Assembly: GCA_002440945.1 (NCBI GenBank)
Contig: DJWG01000068.1
Location: 1-6,040 of the forward strand
Direction of reading: 5' to 3'
Length of the DNA: 6,040 nucleotides
Origin: Rhodobacteraceae bacterium UBA6236
GTDB taxonomy: Bacteria; Pseudomonadota; Alphaproteobacteria; Rhodobacterales; Rhodobacteraceae
A program made the position numbers and the translations under genes. Positions 5,903-6,040 of this stretch are shown here, piece after piece. The stretch's first letter is position 1, and the number at the start of each line of letters is the position of its first letter. The notes beneath the pieces were generated by a model. The model ran no database searches and was not told where the DNA came from. It worked only from the letters and a program-made list of their open reading frames with translations.

Positions 5903-6040
5903 TCAGAGGGCGTTGGTGTTGATCGACATGCCCGACAGGTGCGTGTTGATCTTCGAGGTCAGCGCACCGGTGCCGCCACGAACGGCGGCCAGCGCGGCCA
6001 TGCCCAGGCCGACGATGGCGGCGGTCAGCACGACCCAGTC
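5903..6040 (-). CDS. Flp-family pilin, C-terminal fragment (third paralogue)
   Basis: The last 45 codons and the TGA of a third Flp pilin; the start lies beyond the right edge. The visible protein begins DWVVLTAAIVGLGMAALAAV, matching the Asp-Trp and hydrophobic core of the other two pilins. It ends in a short polar tail, RGGTGALTSKINTHLSGM and then SINTNAL. The reading frame is open to the window edge. Since only the leader, the cleavage site and the first residues are missing, it is probably intact. A very strong terminator follows, which suggests it is heavily transcribed, perhaps as the major pilin (inference). Confidence 0.88.
   Translation of the reverse strand, partial: DWVVLTAAIVGLGMAALAAVRGGTGALTSKINTHLSGMSINTNAL

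Overview
The window is the front part of a Tad/Flp (tight adherence, type IVc pilus) locus, read entirely on the minus strand. The high GC content and dense gene packing suggest an alphaproteobacterium. The gene order (Flp pilins, cpaB/rcpC, cpaC/rcpA secretin, OmpA-like lipoprotein, cpaE/tadZ, cpaF/tadA) and the protein flavours suggest Rhodobacterales. The specific signs are a lysine-less TadZ P-loop, Flp pilins reading G|AVT(V/I)DW, and an OmpA lipoprotein in the usual cpaD position. The order-level placement is inference; no taxonomic marker gene is present.

Layout in direction of transcription (right to left): a 3' fragment of one Flp pilin (5903-6040) with a strong terminator; a second complete Flp pilin (5524-5751); a third complete Flp pilin (5139-5333) with a terminator; cpaB (4038-4940) with a terminator; the secretin cpaC (2409-3827), tightly coupled to an OmpA-like lipoprotein gene (1722-2405) and followed by a terminator; then cpaE/tadZ (226-1476) and the 5' end of cpaF/tadA (1-209), which runs off the left edge. 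No RNA gene, insertion sequence, CRISPR array or pseudogene was seen. No gene-free stretch exceeds about 250 bases.

How the parts work together (family knowledge): Flp prepilins are cleaved by a TadV/CpaA-type peptidase, not visible here. The fibre is driven by the CpaF/TadA ATPase on an inner-membrane platform (TadB/TadC, presumably beyond the left edge). It leaves through the CpaC/RcpA secretin, which is assisted by periplasmic CpaB/RcpC and an outer-membrane lipoprotein. CpaE/TadZ positions the machine at the cell pole. The genes are co-directional, but four intrinsic terminators and several leaders of 150-245 bases split the locus into probable sub-operons, so component ratios are likely set by several promoters rather than one transcript.

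The system itself is known, and I found no undescribed machine. The points most worth a second look are the several divergent Flp paralogues with a D-W signature, the P-loop of TadZ without either lysine, the OmpA lipoprotein translationally coupled to the secretin, and short repeated or palindromic elements in the leaders (notably TGTTGCC 119-134 bases upstream of three start codons).
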